A stretch of 64,000 bases of DNA, taken from NCBI RefSeq assembly GCF_019168305.1, contig NZ_JAHTBI010000047.1, forward strand, positions 59,263 to 123,262. Direction: 5' to 3'. Below the pieces are notes generated by a model. That model did not search any database. It saw only the letters and a program-made list of their open reading frames with translations, and was not told the DNA's origin. Positions 33,225 to 42,573 of the stretch are shown in pieces (within the stretch, counting starts at the first letter, position 1; each line of letters opens with the position of its first letter). Source of the DNA: Pseudomonas aegrilactucae (GTDB taxonomy: Bacteria > Pseudomonadota > Gammaproteobacteria > Pseudomonadales > Pseudomonadaceae). The position numbers and the translations under genes were made by a program.

Positions 33225-35732
33225 ATGGCACACCTGTCGTTTCTGCGCCTGCTGAGCCTGGCGTTGCGTCAACTGATGCGCGATGCCCGCGCCGGCGAGC
33301 TGCGCGTGCTGTTCTTTGCCTTGCTGGTGGCGGTGGCCGCAAGCACCGCCATCGGCTACTTTGGCGCCCGTCTCAACGGCGCCATGCTGCTGCGGGCCAC
33401 CGAGTTCCTCGGCGCCGATCTGGTGCTGCAAGGCAGTGCACCGGCCGCCCCGCAACAGATCAGCAGCGGCGAGGCACTGGGCCTCAAGCATGCGCAGATC
33501 GTCGAGTTCTCCAGCGTCATCGCCACCGACAACGGTATCCAGCTGTCCAGCGTCAAGGCGGCGGACAGCAATTACCCGTTGCGTGGCGAACTGCGCAGTG
33601 CGCCAGAGGCGTATGGCCAGGAAGTGGCAGGCGGCGGGCCGGCACCCGGCGAGGCCTGGGCCGAATCACGCCTGCTGGCCGCGCTGAACCTCAAGATTGG
33701 CGACAGCGTCGATGTGGGCAGCAAAACCCTGCGCCTGAGCCGGGTGCTGACCTATGAACCCGACCGCGCCGGCAACTTCTACAGCCTGACCCCACGCGTG
33801 CTGATGAACCTGGCCGACCTGGCCGCGACCGGGGTGGTGCAGCCCGGCAGCCGGGTAACCTACCGTGACCTGTGGCGCGGTGAACCCGACGCCCTGGCCC
33901 GCTACAACCAGGCCACCAAGGCCGGCCTTGCCGCGCACCAGCGCCTGCGTGACTCACGCGACGGCAATCAGCAGATCGGCGGCGCCCTGGGCAAGGCCGA
34001 GCGCTACCTGAACATGGCCAGCCTGGTGGCGGTGCTGCTGGCGGGCGTAGCCGTGGCGTTGTCAGCCAGCCGCTTCGCCATCCGCCGCTTCGACGCCAGT
34101 GCCCTGCTGCGCTGCCTGGGCCTGTCGCGGCGCCAGGCGCTGACCCTGTTCTGCCTGCAGCTGGCGCTACTGGGCAGCGTGGCCGCACTGAGCGGTGCCC
34201 TGCTCGGCTGGCTGGCGCAGCTGGGGCTGTTCGCCCTGCTGCAAGGCTTGTTGCCGGCGGTGGTACCACCCGGTGGCGTGGGCCCTGCACTGGCAGGGAT
34301 CGCCACAGGCTTGGTGGCATTGGCCGGTTTTGCCCTGCCGCCCCTGGCCGCGCTGGGCCGGGTGCCGCCGCTGCGAGTACTGCGTCGCGACCTGCTGCCG
34401 GTACCGGCCAGCAGTTGGCTGGTATATGGCGCGGCGCTGCTTGCGCTGGGCCTGATCATGTGGCGCCTGAGCCTGGACCTGTTGCTGACCTTCGCCCTGC
34501 TGGGCGGCGGCCTGCTGGCGGCGCTGGTGCTTGGCGGTCTGTTGCTGCTGGGCTTGCGCAGTCTGCGCCGCCTGCTGGCCGGTGCCCCGCTGGCCTGGCG
34601 CCTGGGCCTGGGGCAACTGCTCAAGCACCCGCTGGCCGCCGCCGGTCAGTCGCTGGCCTTCGGCCTGATCCTGCTGGCCATGGCGCTGATCGCCCTGTTG
34701 CGTACCGAATTGCTCGACACCTGGCAGAACCAGTTGCCCAAGGACGCCCCCAACTACTTCGTGCTCAATATCCTGCCCGACGACAAAGACGCCTTCAGCC
34801 AGCGCATCAACGAATTCTCGATGCACGCGGCGCCGCTGTTCCCAGTGATCCCCGGGCGCCTTACGCAGATCAATGGCGAGCCGGTGCGCGAGATCGTCAG
34901 CAAGGAATCCACCGGTGATCGCGCGATCCAGCGCGACCTGAGCCTGACCTGGGCCGCCGACCTGCCCCAGGGCAACGCCCTGAGTGCCGGCCAGTGGTGG
35001 CAGGCACAGCCCCCGGCGGATACCTTGCCCGGTGTCTCGGTCGAAGCGCAACTGGCCGAAAGCCTGAAGCTCACGCTCGGCGACACATTGACCTTCAGCA
35101 TTGGCGGCCTGGAGCGCCAGGCCCGGGTCAGCAGCCTGCGCACCGTCAACTGGGACAGCTTCCAGCCCAACTTCTACATGATCTTCCAGCCCGGCACCCT
35201 GCAGGACCTGCCGACCACCTACCTGACCAGCTTCTACCTTGCCCCTGGCCACGACCAGCAGGTCGTGGCACTGTCGCGTGCCTTTCCGGCGGCCACCATC
35301 CTGCAGGTGGACGCGCTGCTGGAGCAGTTGCGCAGCATCCTGGCCCAGGTGACGCTGGCAGTGCAGTACGTGTTGCTGTTCGTGCTGGCGGCGGGGCTGG
35401 CGGTGTTGTTCGCCGGCTTGCAGGCGACGCTGGATGAACGCATTCGCCAGGGTGCGTTGTTACGCGCGCTGGGGGCCGGACGCAGCCTGCTGGTGAAGGC
35501 GCGGCGTATCGAGTTCGGCCTGCTGGGTGCGGCCAGCGGCTTGCTGGCGGCACTGGGCACCGAGCTGATCAGCCTGCTGCTGTACCGCTACGCGTTCGAC
35601 CTGCACTGGAGCCCGCACCCGTGGCTGCTGCTGTTGCCGCTGGTGGGCGCGTTGCTGGTGGGCGGTGCGGGTGTATTCGGCACGCGCCGGGCGCTCAATG
35701 CCAGCCCACTGACAGTGCTTCGCGAGGGCTGA
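33225..35732 (+). CDS. ybbP: FtsX-family permease (YbbP)
   Basis: An 835-residue inner-membrane protein with one N-terminal helix, a large periplasmic domain (about residues 45-250), a first FtsX core of three or more helices (about 265-430), further helices (about 440-515), a second periplasmic domain (515-700) and a last set of three helices (about 705-830). This is the duplicated layout of YbbP. Such permeases with MacB-like ATPases extract or move envelope substrates rather than import small molecules. It starts on the base after the ybbA stop codon. Its substrate is not known. Confidence 0.9.
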   Translation: MAHLSFLRLLSLALRQLMRDARAGELRVLFFALLVAVAASTAIGYFGARLNGAMLLRATEFLGADLVLQGSAPAAPQQISSGEALGLKHAQIVEFSSVIATDNGIQLSSVKAADSNYPLRGELRSAPEAYGQEVAGGGPAPGEAWAESRLLAALNLKIGDSVDVGSKTLRLSRVLTYEPDRAGNFYSLTPRVLMNLADLAATGVVQPGSRVTYRDLWRGEPDALARYNQATKAGLAAHQRLRDSRDGNQQIGGALGKAERYLNMASLVAVLLAGVAVALSASRFAIRRFDASALLRCLGLSRRQALTLFCLQLALLGSVAALSGALLGWLAQLGLFALLQGLLPAVVPPGGVGPALAGIATGLVALAGFALPPLAALGRVPPLRVLRRDLLPVPASSWLVYGAALLALGLIMWRLSLDLLLTFALLGGGLLAALVLGGLLLLGLRSLRRLLAGAPLAWRLGLGQLLKHPLAAAGQSLAFGLILLAMALIALLRTELLDTWQNQLPKDAPNYFVLNILPDDKDAFSQRINEFSMHAAPLFPVIPGRLTQINGEPVREIVSKESTGDRAIQRDLSLTWAADLPQGNALSAGQWWQAQPPADTLPGVSVEAQLAESLKLTLGDTLTFSIGGLERQARVSSLRTVNWDSFQPNFYMIFQPGTLQDLPTTYLTSFYLAPGHDQQVVALSRAFPAATILQVDALLEQLRSILAQVTLAVQYVLLFVLAAGLAVLFAGLQATLDERIRQGALLRALGAGRSLLVKARRIEFGLLGAASGLLAALGTELISLLLYRYAFDLHWSPHPWLLLLPLVGALLVGGAGVFGTRRALNASPLTVLREG

Positions 35733-35768
35733 TAGACTCGGCGGCTTGTTGCCCGGAGCTGGAAGCCC

Positions 35769-36266
35769 ATGAGTCGATACCGCCCGCCGCGCACCGCCGG
35801 CACTGCACTGATCACCCCCGAGGGCGAGGCGCGCATGCGCGCCGAGCTGCACGAGCTGTGGCATGTGCGCAGGCCCCAGGTGACCCAGTCGGTGAGCGAG
35901 GCGGCGGCCCAGGGTGATCGCTCCGAGAATGCCGAGTACACCTATGGCAAGAAGATGCTGCGCGAAATCGACAGCCGCGTGCGCTTCCTGACCAAGCGCC
36001 TGGAGAACCTCAAGGTAGTGAGCGAGCGCCCCAGCGACCCGAACAAGGTGTACTTCGGTGCCTGGGTGACGGTGGAAAACGAGGACGGCGAGCAGTCACG
36101 CTATCGAATCGTCGGCCCCGACGAGCTGGACTTGAAGCAGGGCCTGATCAGCATCGACTCCCCCCTGGCGCGCGCCCTGATCGGCAAGGCGCTGGATGCT
36201 GAAGTGCGGGTACAGACGCCGACGGGCGAACAGACGCTGTATGTGGTGGAGATTGCCTACCCCTGA
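35769..36266 (+). CDS. greB: Transcription elongation factor GreB
   Basis: GreB rescues backtracked RNA polymerase by stimulating transcript cleavage. The 165-residue protein has the N-terminal coiled coil with the acidic tip ([33 protein letters not shown]) and the C-terminal FKBP-like domain ([27 protein letters not shown]). The N-terminal [16 protein letters not shown] is of the GreB rather than GreA type. It follows ybbP by 36 bases and ends five bases from the convergent hypothetical gene. Confidence 0.94.
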   Translation: MSRYRPPRTAGTALITPEGEARMRAELHELWHVRRPQVTQSVSEAAAQGDRSENAEYTYGKKMLREIDSRVRFLTKRLENLKVVSERPSDPNKVYFGAWVTVENEDGEQSRYRIVGPDELDLKQGLISIDSPLARALIGKALDAEVRVQTPTGEQTLYVVEIAYP

Positions 36267-36271
36267 GGGCA

Positions 36272-36580
36272 TCAGGCCCGGGTAATCAGGCCCTGACGCG
36301 CTACGCGGGTCAGGTGGCGGATCACTTCGGCGGCGTCTTGCTGCGACGGTGCCTGCACCACGGCCAGGTCGAAACGGTCGTTGGCGAAACGGCTGAGTGA
36401 CTCGCAGGTGTCGGCGAACTGGATCAGGAAGGCGGTGGCGCGGCCCTTGCGGCGAGGCCAGCCATCGAGGTAGCGCAGAAGCGTGGGTTGATGCTGACCG
36501 CCCAGTAGAATGCGCGGGGTGCGCGAGACCTGGCTGGCAGGAAGGGGGGCCAGGCAGACGCTGGTACGTGGGCAACTCAT
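36272..36580 (-). CDS. Conserved hypothetical protein
   Basis: A 102-residue soluble protein, MSCPRTSVCLAPLPASQVSRTPRILLGGQHQPTLLRYLDGWPRRKGRATAFLI, then FADTCESLSRFANDRFDLAVVQAPSQQDAAEVIRHLTRVARQGLI. The second half reads like a receiver-type or AAA-adjacent alpha/beta segment, but no signature is secure. The ATG at 36580 has GGAG about 11 bases upstream. Single gene, convergent with greB. The function is unknown. Confidence 0.6.
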   Translation of the reverse strand: MSCPRTSVCLAPLPASQVSRTPRILLGGQHQPTLLRYLDGWPRRKGRATAFLIQFADTCESLSRFANDRFDLAVVQAPSQQDAAEVIRHLTRVARQGLITRA

Positions 36581-36896
36581 GGAGTAGTTTTCTCCGCCTC
36601 GCAGATCCCGCTGGGCTGCGGTGGGAGGCGTCACCGAACCAGCGCTTTAGCGGTATTCGGAAGACCTGATCGAGGCCTTCCTGCGCCCCGCAAGTAGCTG
36701 TTTAAATCGGCGCAAGTCGGCATCCTAGAGAAGCTGCGGCCTGGCTGTCAACAACGCCGATGCCTGATGAACGAGTGGGCGCGTTGAAAAAACAGGTGCA
36801 GGCCTGTGGCGCGTCGACTGGCAACGGGGCCCGCGCCCGCGAGGTGCGGCCCTGGCAGTACTGCCGCACATCGCAGGGCGACCAGCCCCGCCGAGG
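36581..36896. other. Intergenic region between the hypothetical gene and doxX
   Basis: About 315 bases without a supported gene. It must carry the promoter of the minus-strand hypothetical gene (right of 36580) and the 3' end of the DoxX gene. I see no REP copy, no classical terminator and no convincing small ORF. Confidence 0.5.
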
Positions 36897-37328
36897 TCAC
36901 TTGGCAATAATACGATCCACCGACGCCCTGCCCGCTCCTTCCACCAGCACCGCCACCGCACCACCGAGCAAGGCCAGGGCGAACTCATAACCATTGTTGG
37001 CCATGAACAAGCCATTGCCGATATGCACCGAGAAGATCGCCACCAGCAGCAAACCAATCAGCGCCAGCGCCGCCGGGCGCACCAGCAGGCCAATCACCAG
37101 CGCCAGGCCACCGAAGAATTCGGCCCCCCCCGACAGCATTGCCATCAGCATCGGCGGGGTCAGCCCCAGGCTTTCCATGAACTGCGCCGTGCCCGCCAGG
37201 CCACCACCGCCAAACAGGCCGAACAGCTTCTGCGAACCATGGGCCATGAAGATGATGCCGACGATGATGCGCAGCACGGTGATGCCCCAGCCGGCACGGG
37301 TAAACAATACGGAGTTGATGGCGTTCAT
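36897..37328 (-). CDS. DoxX-family membrane protein
   Basis: A 143-residue inner-membrane protein with four helices. The DoxX signature is in RIIVGIIFMAHGSQKLFGLFGGGGLAGTAQFMESLGL, followed by GGAEFFGGLALVIGLLVRPAALALIGLLLVAI and FALALLGGAVAVLVEGAG. DoxX-like proteins are small quinone- or thiol-linked oxidoreductase partners; the exact role is not established. The AT-rich stretch 37360-37430 upstream probably holds its promoter. Confidence 0.88.
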   Translation of the reverse strand: MNAINSVLFTRAGWGITVLRIIVGIIFMAHGSQKLFGLFGGGGLAGTAQFMESLGLTPPMLMAMLSGGAEFFGGLALVIGLLVRPAALALIGLLLVAIFSVHIGNGLFMANNGYEFALALLGGAVAVLVEGAGRASVDRIIAK

Positions 37329-37431
37329 GTGATCTTCCTTAAACGTTGTAGGTGTCTGTTGGTCGCCATATTAATCATATTTACAAATGTTAAAATCGCA
37401 ATAATCCGCACATAACAATCGAAAAACAAGA

Positions 37432-38853
37432 TTATTTTCGCGCCGCCACCTTTTGCCCCTGCGGCTCCAGCGATGCACGCTCGCGGTCGAATGCCAAAAA
37501 GTACTTGTTGACGCTATTAACATAGCTGACCGGCCCCATTCCCACCTGCTCCATGGCAACGCGCTCCACCTGGAAGAACCACTGGTTGGGGTTCAGGCCG
37601 CGTCGGCGTGCCTCGGCGCGCATCGCCTGCACACGCTCGGGCCCCAGGTTGTAGCCGGCCAGCACGAACGCCATGCGTTCGCGCTCGTTGAGCTGGTTGC
37701 TGGAAAAGAACTTGCGCCGGATCAACGCCAGGTAGCGAGCACTGGCCTGCACATTGCCGTCGACATTGGCGATGTCTCGCACACCAACCCGCTGCGCCGC
37801 ACTCGGGGTGATCTGCATCAGGCCATGCGCACCGCCCATGCCCCTGGCGGCGGGGTTGAGGGTCGACTCCTTGAATGCCAGCGCAGCCAGGCTCAGCCAG
37901 TCCAGGTTCTGCGCCTGGGCATGGCGCTGCAGCACCGGCCGCAGTTTCTCCAGGCGTTGGCGATTGGCCCGCGCCAGCGGGTAATGCACCTTGTACAGGC
38001 GCCGGTAGATTCGCTCGAATGCCGCGTCCTGGTCGGCAGGCGCGCGGTACCCCTGCAGGAAACGATCGATGCTCGCATGCAGCATTGCCGCATCGCGGCG
38101 CACGTACCAGTGCATGGACTCGGGCGCAGTCAGCTGCAGCTTGCGCTGCACCTGCAACCGGGGCATGACCTTGGCCCAGCGCAACGCAATCGGCTGCTCG
38201 ACCACGGTCAGGTGATAGATGCCAGCCTGCACCATCTCCAGCACATCCTCGACCGCCAGGCTCGGGTCGACCCACTCGATCTTGATCGGTGCCAGCTTGC
38301 GCAGGGCAAGCTTCTGGTTGATCTCGTGCAGGGTGTCCCCCGCCGCGCTCGCGCTGGTCAACGCCAGGGTGCGTCCAGCCAGTTGCTCCACCCGTTGATA
38401 CATGCGCTCGCCCTTGCGCCCCACCAGCACCAACGCCACGTTGTCGAGTACCGGGTCGCTGGCGGTGACGCCACGTGTGGATGAGAGGTCGATCAGTTCA
38501 CCAGGGGCGACCAGGTCGCCCTCGCCACGCTGCAGCGCGCCGATGAGCTGGTCCTTGGCCTTGGGGATGATCTTCAGGCGAATGCCCTGGCCGTCGCGCG
38601 CGCGGGCGTTGAGGTAATGCTCGAACGCGACCAGCCGATGGTACTCGACACCCACCGGCTGGCCCTTGACCTCACCGGAGCTGTTGCGGCTCTGGTTGAT
38701 CAGCACGCGCAGCTCACGGCTGCTGCGAATGTGCGCCAGGTCACGTACCTTGGCGGGCGGTGTCGCCTGCGAAGGCCCTGGCAAACGTGCGCTCGCCGGC
38801 CCGGCGCAGAGCAGCGTGAAACACAGCAGGAGCAGCGACAGCGCTCGCGTCAT
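37432..38853 (-). CDS. MltF-like membrane-associated lytic transglycosylase
   Basis: A 473-residue periplasmic protein with two domains: a solute-binding (SBP_bac_3-type) domain at about residues 45-285 (LRVLINQSRNSSGEVKGQPVGVEYHRLVAFEHYLN) and a C-terminal SLT muramidase domain. The SLT domain has the catalytic Glu in LAALAFKESTLNPAARGMGGAHGLMQITPSAAQRVG and then VLAGYNLGPERV. The gene order of domains is that of MltF, but sequence and length differ enough that I call it a paralogue. The ATG at 38853 starts a signal peptide and follows GGAG; upstream ATGs are less likely. Confidence 0.87.
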   Translation of the reverse strand: MTRALSLLLLCFTLLCAGPASARLPGPSQATPPAKVRDLAHIRSSRELRVLINQSRNSSGEVKGQPVGVEYHRLVAFEHYLNARARDGQGIRLKIIPKAKDQLIGALQRGEGDLVAPGELIDLSSTRGVTASDPVLDNVALVLVGRKGERMYQRVEQLAGRTLALTSASAAGDTLHEINQKLALRKLAPIKIEWVDPSLAVEDVLEMVQAGIYHLTVVEQPIALRWAKVMPRLQVQRKLQLTAPESMHWYVRRDAAMLHASIDRFLQGYRAPADQDAAFERIYRRLYKVHYPLARANRQRLEKLRPVLQRHAQAQNLDWLSLAALAFKESTLNPAARGMGGAHGLMQITPSAAQRVGVRDIANVDGNVQASARYLALIRRKFFSSNQLNERERMAFVLAGYNLGPERVQAMRAEARRRGLNPNQWFFQVERVAMEQVGMGPVSYVNSVNKYFLAFDRERASLEPQGQKVAARK

Positions 38854-39017
38854 CCAGTCTCCAGCAACAGGCCGCGGTTGAGTAGTTGACGCCATAATGA
38901 ACTGTCGATCCGTGACAATTGACCGCAAAAGACCACTTCAACGCTTTGAAGTTCTTCGCGTTATTGATATTTTTCGGCGCTGCCAGGCGCGTTTGCCGCA
39001 CACCCCGAGGTAGCACC

Positions 39018-39824
39018 ATGCAACTCATCGACATCGGCGTCAATCTGACCAACTCAAGTTTTGCCGGCAAGCACGAGGCGGTGCTCGAACGTGCGCAGGC
39101 TGCCGGGGTGCATCAGATGCTGCTGACCGGCACCAGCCTGGCCGGCAGCGAGGCGGCCCTGGAGCTGTGCGAGCAGCTCGACCCGGATGCCCGCCGCCTG
39201 TTCAGCACCGCCGGCGTGCACCCGCACGATGCCAGCAGCTGGAACGCCGATACCGCGCGCCACCTGCACGCCCTGCTGGAACAGCCACGGGTGCGTGCCG
39301 TGGGTGAATGCGGACTGGATTTCAATCGCGATTTCTCGCCGCGCCCGCAGCAGGAAAAAGCCCTCGAAGAGCAACTGGCATTGGCGGTCACGCTGCAGAT
39401 GCCGGTGTTCCTGCATGAACGCGACGCCAACGAGCGCCTGCTGCAGATTCTCAAGGACTACCGCGACCGCCTGCCCGCCGCCGTGGTGCACTGTTTTACC
39501 GGCGAGCGCAGCGCGCTGTTCAGCTACCTGGACCTGGACCTGCACATCGGCATCACCGGCTGGATCTGCGACGAGCGCCGCGGCACGCACCTGCATCCAC
39601 TGGTCAGCAGCATTCCGGCCGGACGCCTGATGCTCGAAAGCGACGCCCCTTACCTGCTGCCGCGCAGCCTGCGACCAAAACCCAAAAGCGGGCGCAACGA
39701 ACCCGCCTATCTGCCCGAGGTACTGCGTGAAGTGGCGTTACACAGGGGAGAGTCGCCCGAACAGGTCGCAGCCCATACCACACAGTGCGCACAGCGATTT
39801 TTCTCACTTCCTGACATAGCTTGA
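39018..39824 (+). CDS. tatD: TatD-family metal-dependent DNase
   Basis: TatD is a 3'-5' DNase with a TIM-barrel metal site, acting in DNA repair or degradation. The 268-residue protein starts [19 protein letters not shown], the DIGVN form of the first metal motif that marks TatD proper rather than YcfH or YjjV, then has [28 protein letters not shown] and [17 protein letters not shown]. The ATG at 39018 fits this start. Its stop codon overlaps an ANR-type box that belongs to the next gene. Confidence 0.9.
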   Translation: MQLIDIGVNLTNSSFAGKHEAVLERAQAAGVHQMLLTGTSLAGSEAALELCEQLDPDARRLFSTAGVHPHDASSWNADTARHLHALLEQPRVRAVGECGLDFNRDFSPRPQQEKALEEQLALAVTLQMPVFLHERDANERLLQILKDYRDRLPAAVVHCFTGERSALFSYLDLDLHIGITGWICDERRGTHLHPLVSSIPAGRLMLESDAPYLLPRSLRPKPKSGRNEPAYLPEVLREVALHRGESPEQVAAHTTQCAQRFFSLPDIA

Positions 39825-39862
39825 CGCATATCAAGATTCCGAGCTGAATTGTCGGACAAAAT
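39821..39862 (+). promoter_or_regulatory. ANR/FNR-type box upstream of the chemoreceptor gene
   Basis: TTGACGCATATCAA (39821-39834) matches TTGAT-N4-ATCAA at nine of ten positions. A -10-like CAAAAT lies at 39857-39862, so the box would be centred near -41 relative to a start at about 39869, the class II position. The chemoreceptor ATG follows at 39912. Confidence 0.55.
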
Positions 39863-39911
39863 GATGGCACCTTGCCAACATTGTTTCCGCTCAATCAGAG
39901 AAGACCTACCC

Positions 39912-41390
39912 ATGGGTGCCTGGCTCAGCAATATCTCACTGAAGTACAAGTTCTGGGCGGTCAACGCGGTCGCCTTCGTCACAACCCTGTTCCTGGTGTT
40001 GTATGCGGTGCACCTGGAGCAGCGGGCCCGGGTCGAGGCGGCCCAGCTCCGCGTCCACGCCGAAGCCCGCCTGCTGGCCGCCTGGCCCGCCGAGCAGCGC
40101 TTGCCGCAATCGGCCACCTGGCTGAGTTTCAGTTCCGGACAGACCCCCTCGTTCAACGGCGAACCGCTTGGCGCCCTGGCCTCGGCGCGGGGCTGGGTCG
40201 AGTTGAACGACCTGCCGCTGCTGGGCACCGACCCGTTGATCGGGGCCGAAGTGGTCAGCCACAACGGTCAGCAGATCGCCGTACTGGCCCTGGGCCCAAG
40301 CCTGGCCCAGGTGTTCTCGGACCGCTTCGTCAACTACGCGGTCTGCGTGCTGGTGTTGATGCTGGCCATGCTGTGCGCCTCGCAGTTGCTGATCCGTTTC
40401 CTGCTCAGCCAGCTCAATACGCTCAAGGATGTGATGCTGCATGTGGAGAAGACCGGCGACCTGTCGGCGCGAGTGCCGCTGGCCTGCGCCGACGAGGTCG
40501 GCCAGATGGCCAGCGCCTTCAATGCCATGCAGACCACGTACCACCGGGTGGTGAACACCGTGGCGCGCACCGCGGCGCAGCTCGATGCGGGCGCTGCGCG
40601 GCTGGCCGCGAGCATGAACGAGGTGCGTCACGGCATGCTCGGCCAGCAGAGCGAAACCGACCAGGCCGCCACCGCCATCAACGAAATGACCGCCACCGTC
40701 TACCACATTGCCCAGCATGCGGGCGCTACCCGTGACCTGTCGCAGAGCGCCGATACCCTCGCCGGCAGCGGCAAAGAGGTGGTCAGCCGGGTGCAATCGT
40801 CGATTGCCGGGCTCTCCAGCGGGGTGCAGCAAACCGCCGAAATGATCCGCCAGCTCGCCGAAGACAGCCAGAAGATCAACAGCGTGGTCGGGGTGATCCA
40901 CAGCATTGCCGAACAGACCAACCTGCTGGCGCTCAACGCCGCCATCGAGGCGGCGCGCGCTGGCGACCTGGGCCGCGGCTTCGCCGTGGTGGCCGATGAA
41001 GTGCGCAACCTGGCCAAGCGCGTGCAGAGTTCGACCGATGAGATCACCACCATGGTCTCGGCCCTGCAGGCCGGCACGCGCGATGCAGTGGAGTTCATGA
41101 CCGAAAGCTCGTTCAAGGCCGACGATTGCGTCAAGCAGGCCCAGGAAGCCGGCGAAGCGCTGGCGCAAATCACCGGCGCAGTGGCGCAGATGCGCGAAAG
41201 CAATACGCAGATTGCCGTGGCCGCCGAACAGCAGAGCCAGGTTGCCGAAGAGATGAACCGCGCGGTGGTCAGCATCCGTGATGTGACCGAAGAGACAGTG
41301 CAACAAACCGTCGGCTCGGCCACCACCAGCAACGAGCTGGCCACCCTGGCCGGCGAGTTGAACAAGGTCATCGGTCAGCTCAAGCTATAA
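39912..41390 (+). CDS. Methyl-accepting chemotaxis protein
   Basis: A 492-residue receptor: a first membrane helix (about residues 14-34), a small periplasmic domain of about 100 residues (35-140), a second helix (about 142-162), HAMP, and a cytoplasmic signalling domain with the hairpin tip [40 protein letters not shown]. The ligand domain is too short for a double CACHE domain and I cannot name its fold. A hairpin at 41412-41429 follows. The ANR-type box in front suggests higher expression at low oxygen. The ATG at 39912 is 21 codons inside the open frame. Confidence 0.93.
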   Translation: MGAWLSNISLKYKFWAVNAVAFVTTLFLVLYAVHLEQRARVEAAQLRVHAEARLLAAWPAEQRLPQSATWLSFSSGQTPSFNGEPLGALASARGWVELNDLPLLGTDPLIGAEVVSHNGQQIAVLALGPSLAQVFSDRFVNYAVCVLVLMLAMLCASQLLIRFLLSQLNTLKDVMLHVEKTGDLSARVPLACADEVGQMASAFNAMQTTYHRVVNTVARTAAQLDAGAARLAASMNEVRHGMLGQQSETDQAATAINEMTATVYHIAQHAGATRDLSQSADTLAGSGKEVVSRVQSSIAGLSSGVQQTAEMIRQLAEDSQKINSVVGVIHSIAEQTNLLALNAAIEAARAGDLGRGFAVVADEVRNLAKRVQSSTDEITTMVSALQAGTRDAVEFMTESSFKADDCVKQAQEAGEALAQITGAVAQMRESNTQIAVAAEQQSQVAEEMNRAVVSIRDVTEETVQQTVGSATTSNELATLAGELNKVIGQLKL

Positions 41391-41411
41391 ACCCGATAGC
41401 CAGGCGCGATT

Positions 41412-41429
41412 GGCCCCCGAAAGGGGGCC
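41412..41429 (+). terminator. Hairpin after the chemoreceptor gene
   Basis: GGCCCCC (41412-41418) pairs with GGGGGCC (41423-41429) around GAAA, a very stable tetraloop. There is no U-run, so termination efficiency is uncertain. Confidence 0.45.
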
Positions 41430-41476
41430 ACACTACGCTTGAGTCATCTGTCAAAGCGTTGCTGAGGACGCCTGTG

Positions 41477-41683
41477 ATGAACAAGCACCTGTTTCACCTG
41501 CCCCACTGGCACCCCGCCCCGCGCACCCCGACCAACCAGGCGCTGCAACTGATCGCACTGCCGTTGCTGGTGATCGGTGGCCTGCTGGTACTGGCCGGGC
41601 TGTACGACGCCGACCCGGGCACAGCGGCGGTGGGTATCATCGGGGTGCTGGCCGGCGTTGCCGTGAATCGCCAGCGCCACTGA
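41477..41683 (+). CDS. Small membrane protein of unknown function
   Basis: A 68-residue protein with two hydrophobic stretches (about residues 22-41 and 48-62): QALQLIALPLLVIGGLLVLAGL and AAVGIIGVLAGVAVN. The N-terminus is His- and Pro-rich (HLFHLPHWHPAPRTP). The ATG at 41477 has GAGG nine bases upstream. It ends three bases from the convergent thioesterase gene. I do not recognise the family. Confidence 0.65.
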   Translation: MNKHLFHLPHWHPAPRTPTNQALQLIALPLLVIGGLLVLAGLYDADPGTAAVGIIGVLAGVAVNRQRH

Positions 41684-41686
41684 CGC

Positions 41687-42490
41687 TCAACCAAACACGG
41701 TGACGGTCTGGCGACTGATTGCCAGCAGGTCCCCTGCAGCGGTCCACAGGGCTGCCGACACATGCCCGTAGCCATCACGGGCATAGTCGATCTGGGCGCA
41801 GTACTGGCACCAGTCCAGGGTGGTCAGGCTCGCCACCGGCTGCACGAACTCGATGGTCCAGGTCAGGGTACTGCCAGGCGCCGGCGTGCTCAGGTGCGGC
41901 AGCAAGGCCGGGGGCCAGGCATCGACCAGCGCCAGCAGGTGCGCCTCGGTCACCAGCTCTTCGACCACATCCTCGCCGCGCAGGCGTACCCAGCCGCCCA
42001 TGCTGCGGGCCTGGGTGTTGCTGTAGGGCAAGCCGCCGATCCCCCAGCGCAACGCCAGGTGACGAATGAATTCAGGGGTGATGCCCTTGATGTAAGGCAT
42101 CTCGGGTGTGGCCTCGGCCAGGGGCTTGAGCGCCACCGCCGGCAACGCGGCCACCTCCACCACCGAACTGCGCCCGGCGCCGAAGCTGCCCTGGATCAGC
42201 GTCACCACCTGGCCATTCTGCACGGCGCGCCCCAGCAGCGAACTGACGGCCTTGCCGTCGCGCAGCGGCTCCACTTCAAAACTGATCGGCATGCCGGGCT
42301 CGGCCGGGCCGACAAAGGTGATGGCCAGCGAGCGTACCGGACGGTCCGGCGCGACCTTGGCATGCATGGCCTCGTACAGCAGGGCCGCCATCAGCCCGCC
42401 AAAGCAGGCGCGCCCCTGCGCCCACTCGGCGGGGATGACCACCGCCTGGGGCTGCAAACGCACAGCGGTCAGCAATTGGGAAAAATTCAT
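41687..42490 (-). CDS. Acyl-CoA thioesterase-like double hot-dog protein
   Basis: A 267-residue protein of the TesB-like thioesterase family: an N-terminal hot-dog half (QAVVIPAEWAQGRACFGGLMAALLYEAMHA, RPVRSLAITFVGPAEPGMPISFEVEPLRDGKAVSSLLGRAVQNGQVV) and a C-terminal half (LTWTIEFVQPVASLTTLDWCQYCAQIDYARDGYGHVSAALWTAAGDLLAISRQTVTVF). The catalytic Asp-Gln-Thr pattern of TesB is only partly apparent. It probably hydrolyses or binds a medium- or branched-chain acyl thioester. It is the last gene of a minus-strand group with the CHAD and lipoprotein genes. Confidence 0.8.
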   Translation of the reverse strand: MNFSQLLTAVRLQPQAVVIPAEWAQGRACFGGLMAALLYEAMHAKVAPDRPVRSLAITFVGPAEPGMPISFEVEPLRDGKAVSSLLGRAVQNGQVVTLIQGSFGAGRSSVVEVAALPAVALKPLAEATPEMPYIKGITPEFIRHLALRWGIGGLPYSNTQARSMGGWVRLRGEDVVEELVTEAHLLALVDAWPPALLPHLSTPAPGSTLTWTIEFVQPVASLTTLDWCQYCAQIDYARDGYGHVSAALWTAAGDLLAISRQTVTVFG

Positions 42491-42573
42491 CGGTACCTCG
42501 ACCTGAGCGCAAATGTGTCGATGTTACCCAGCCAGCACTGGGCAAACAGGCCGCAAATCTGCCAAATACGCGG

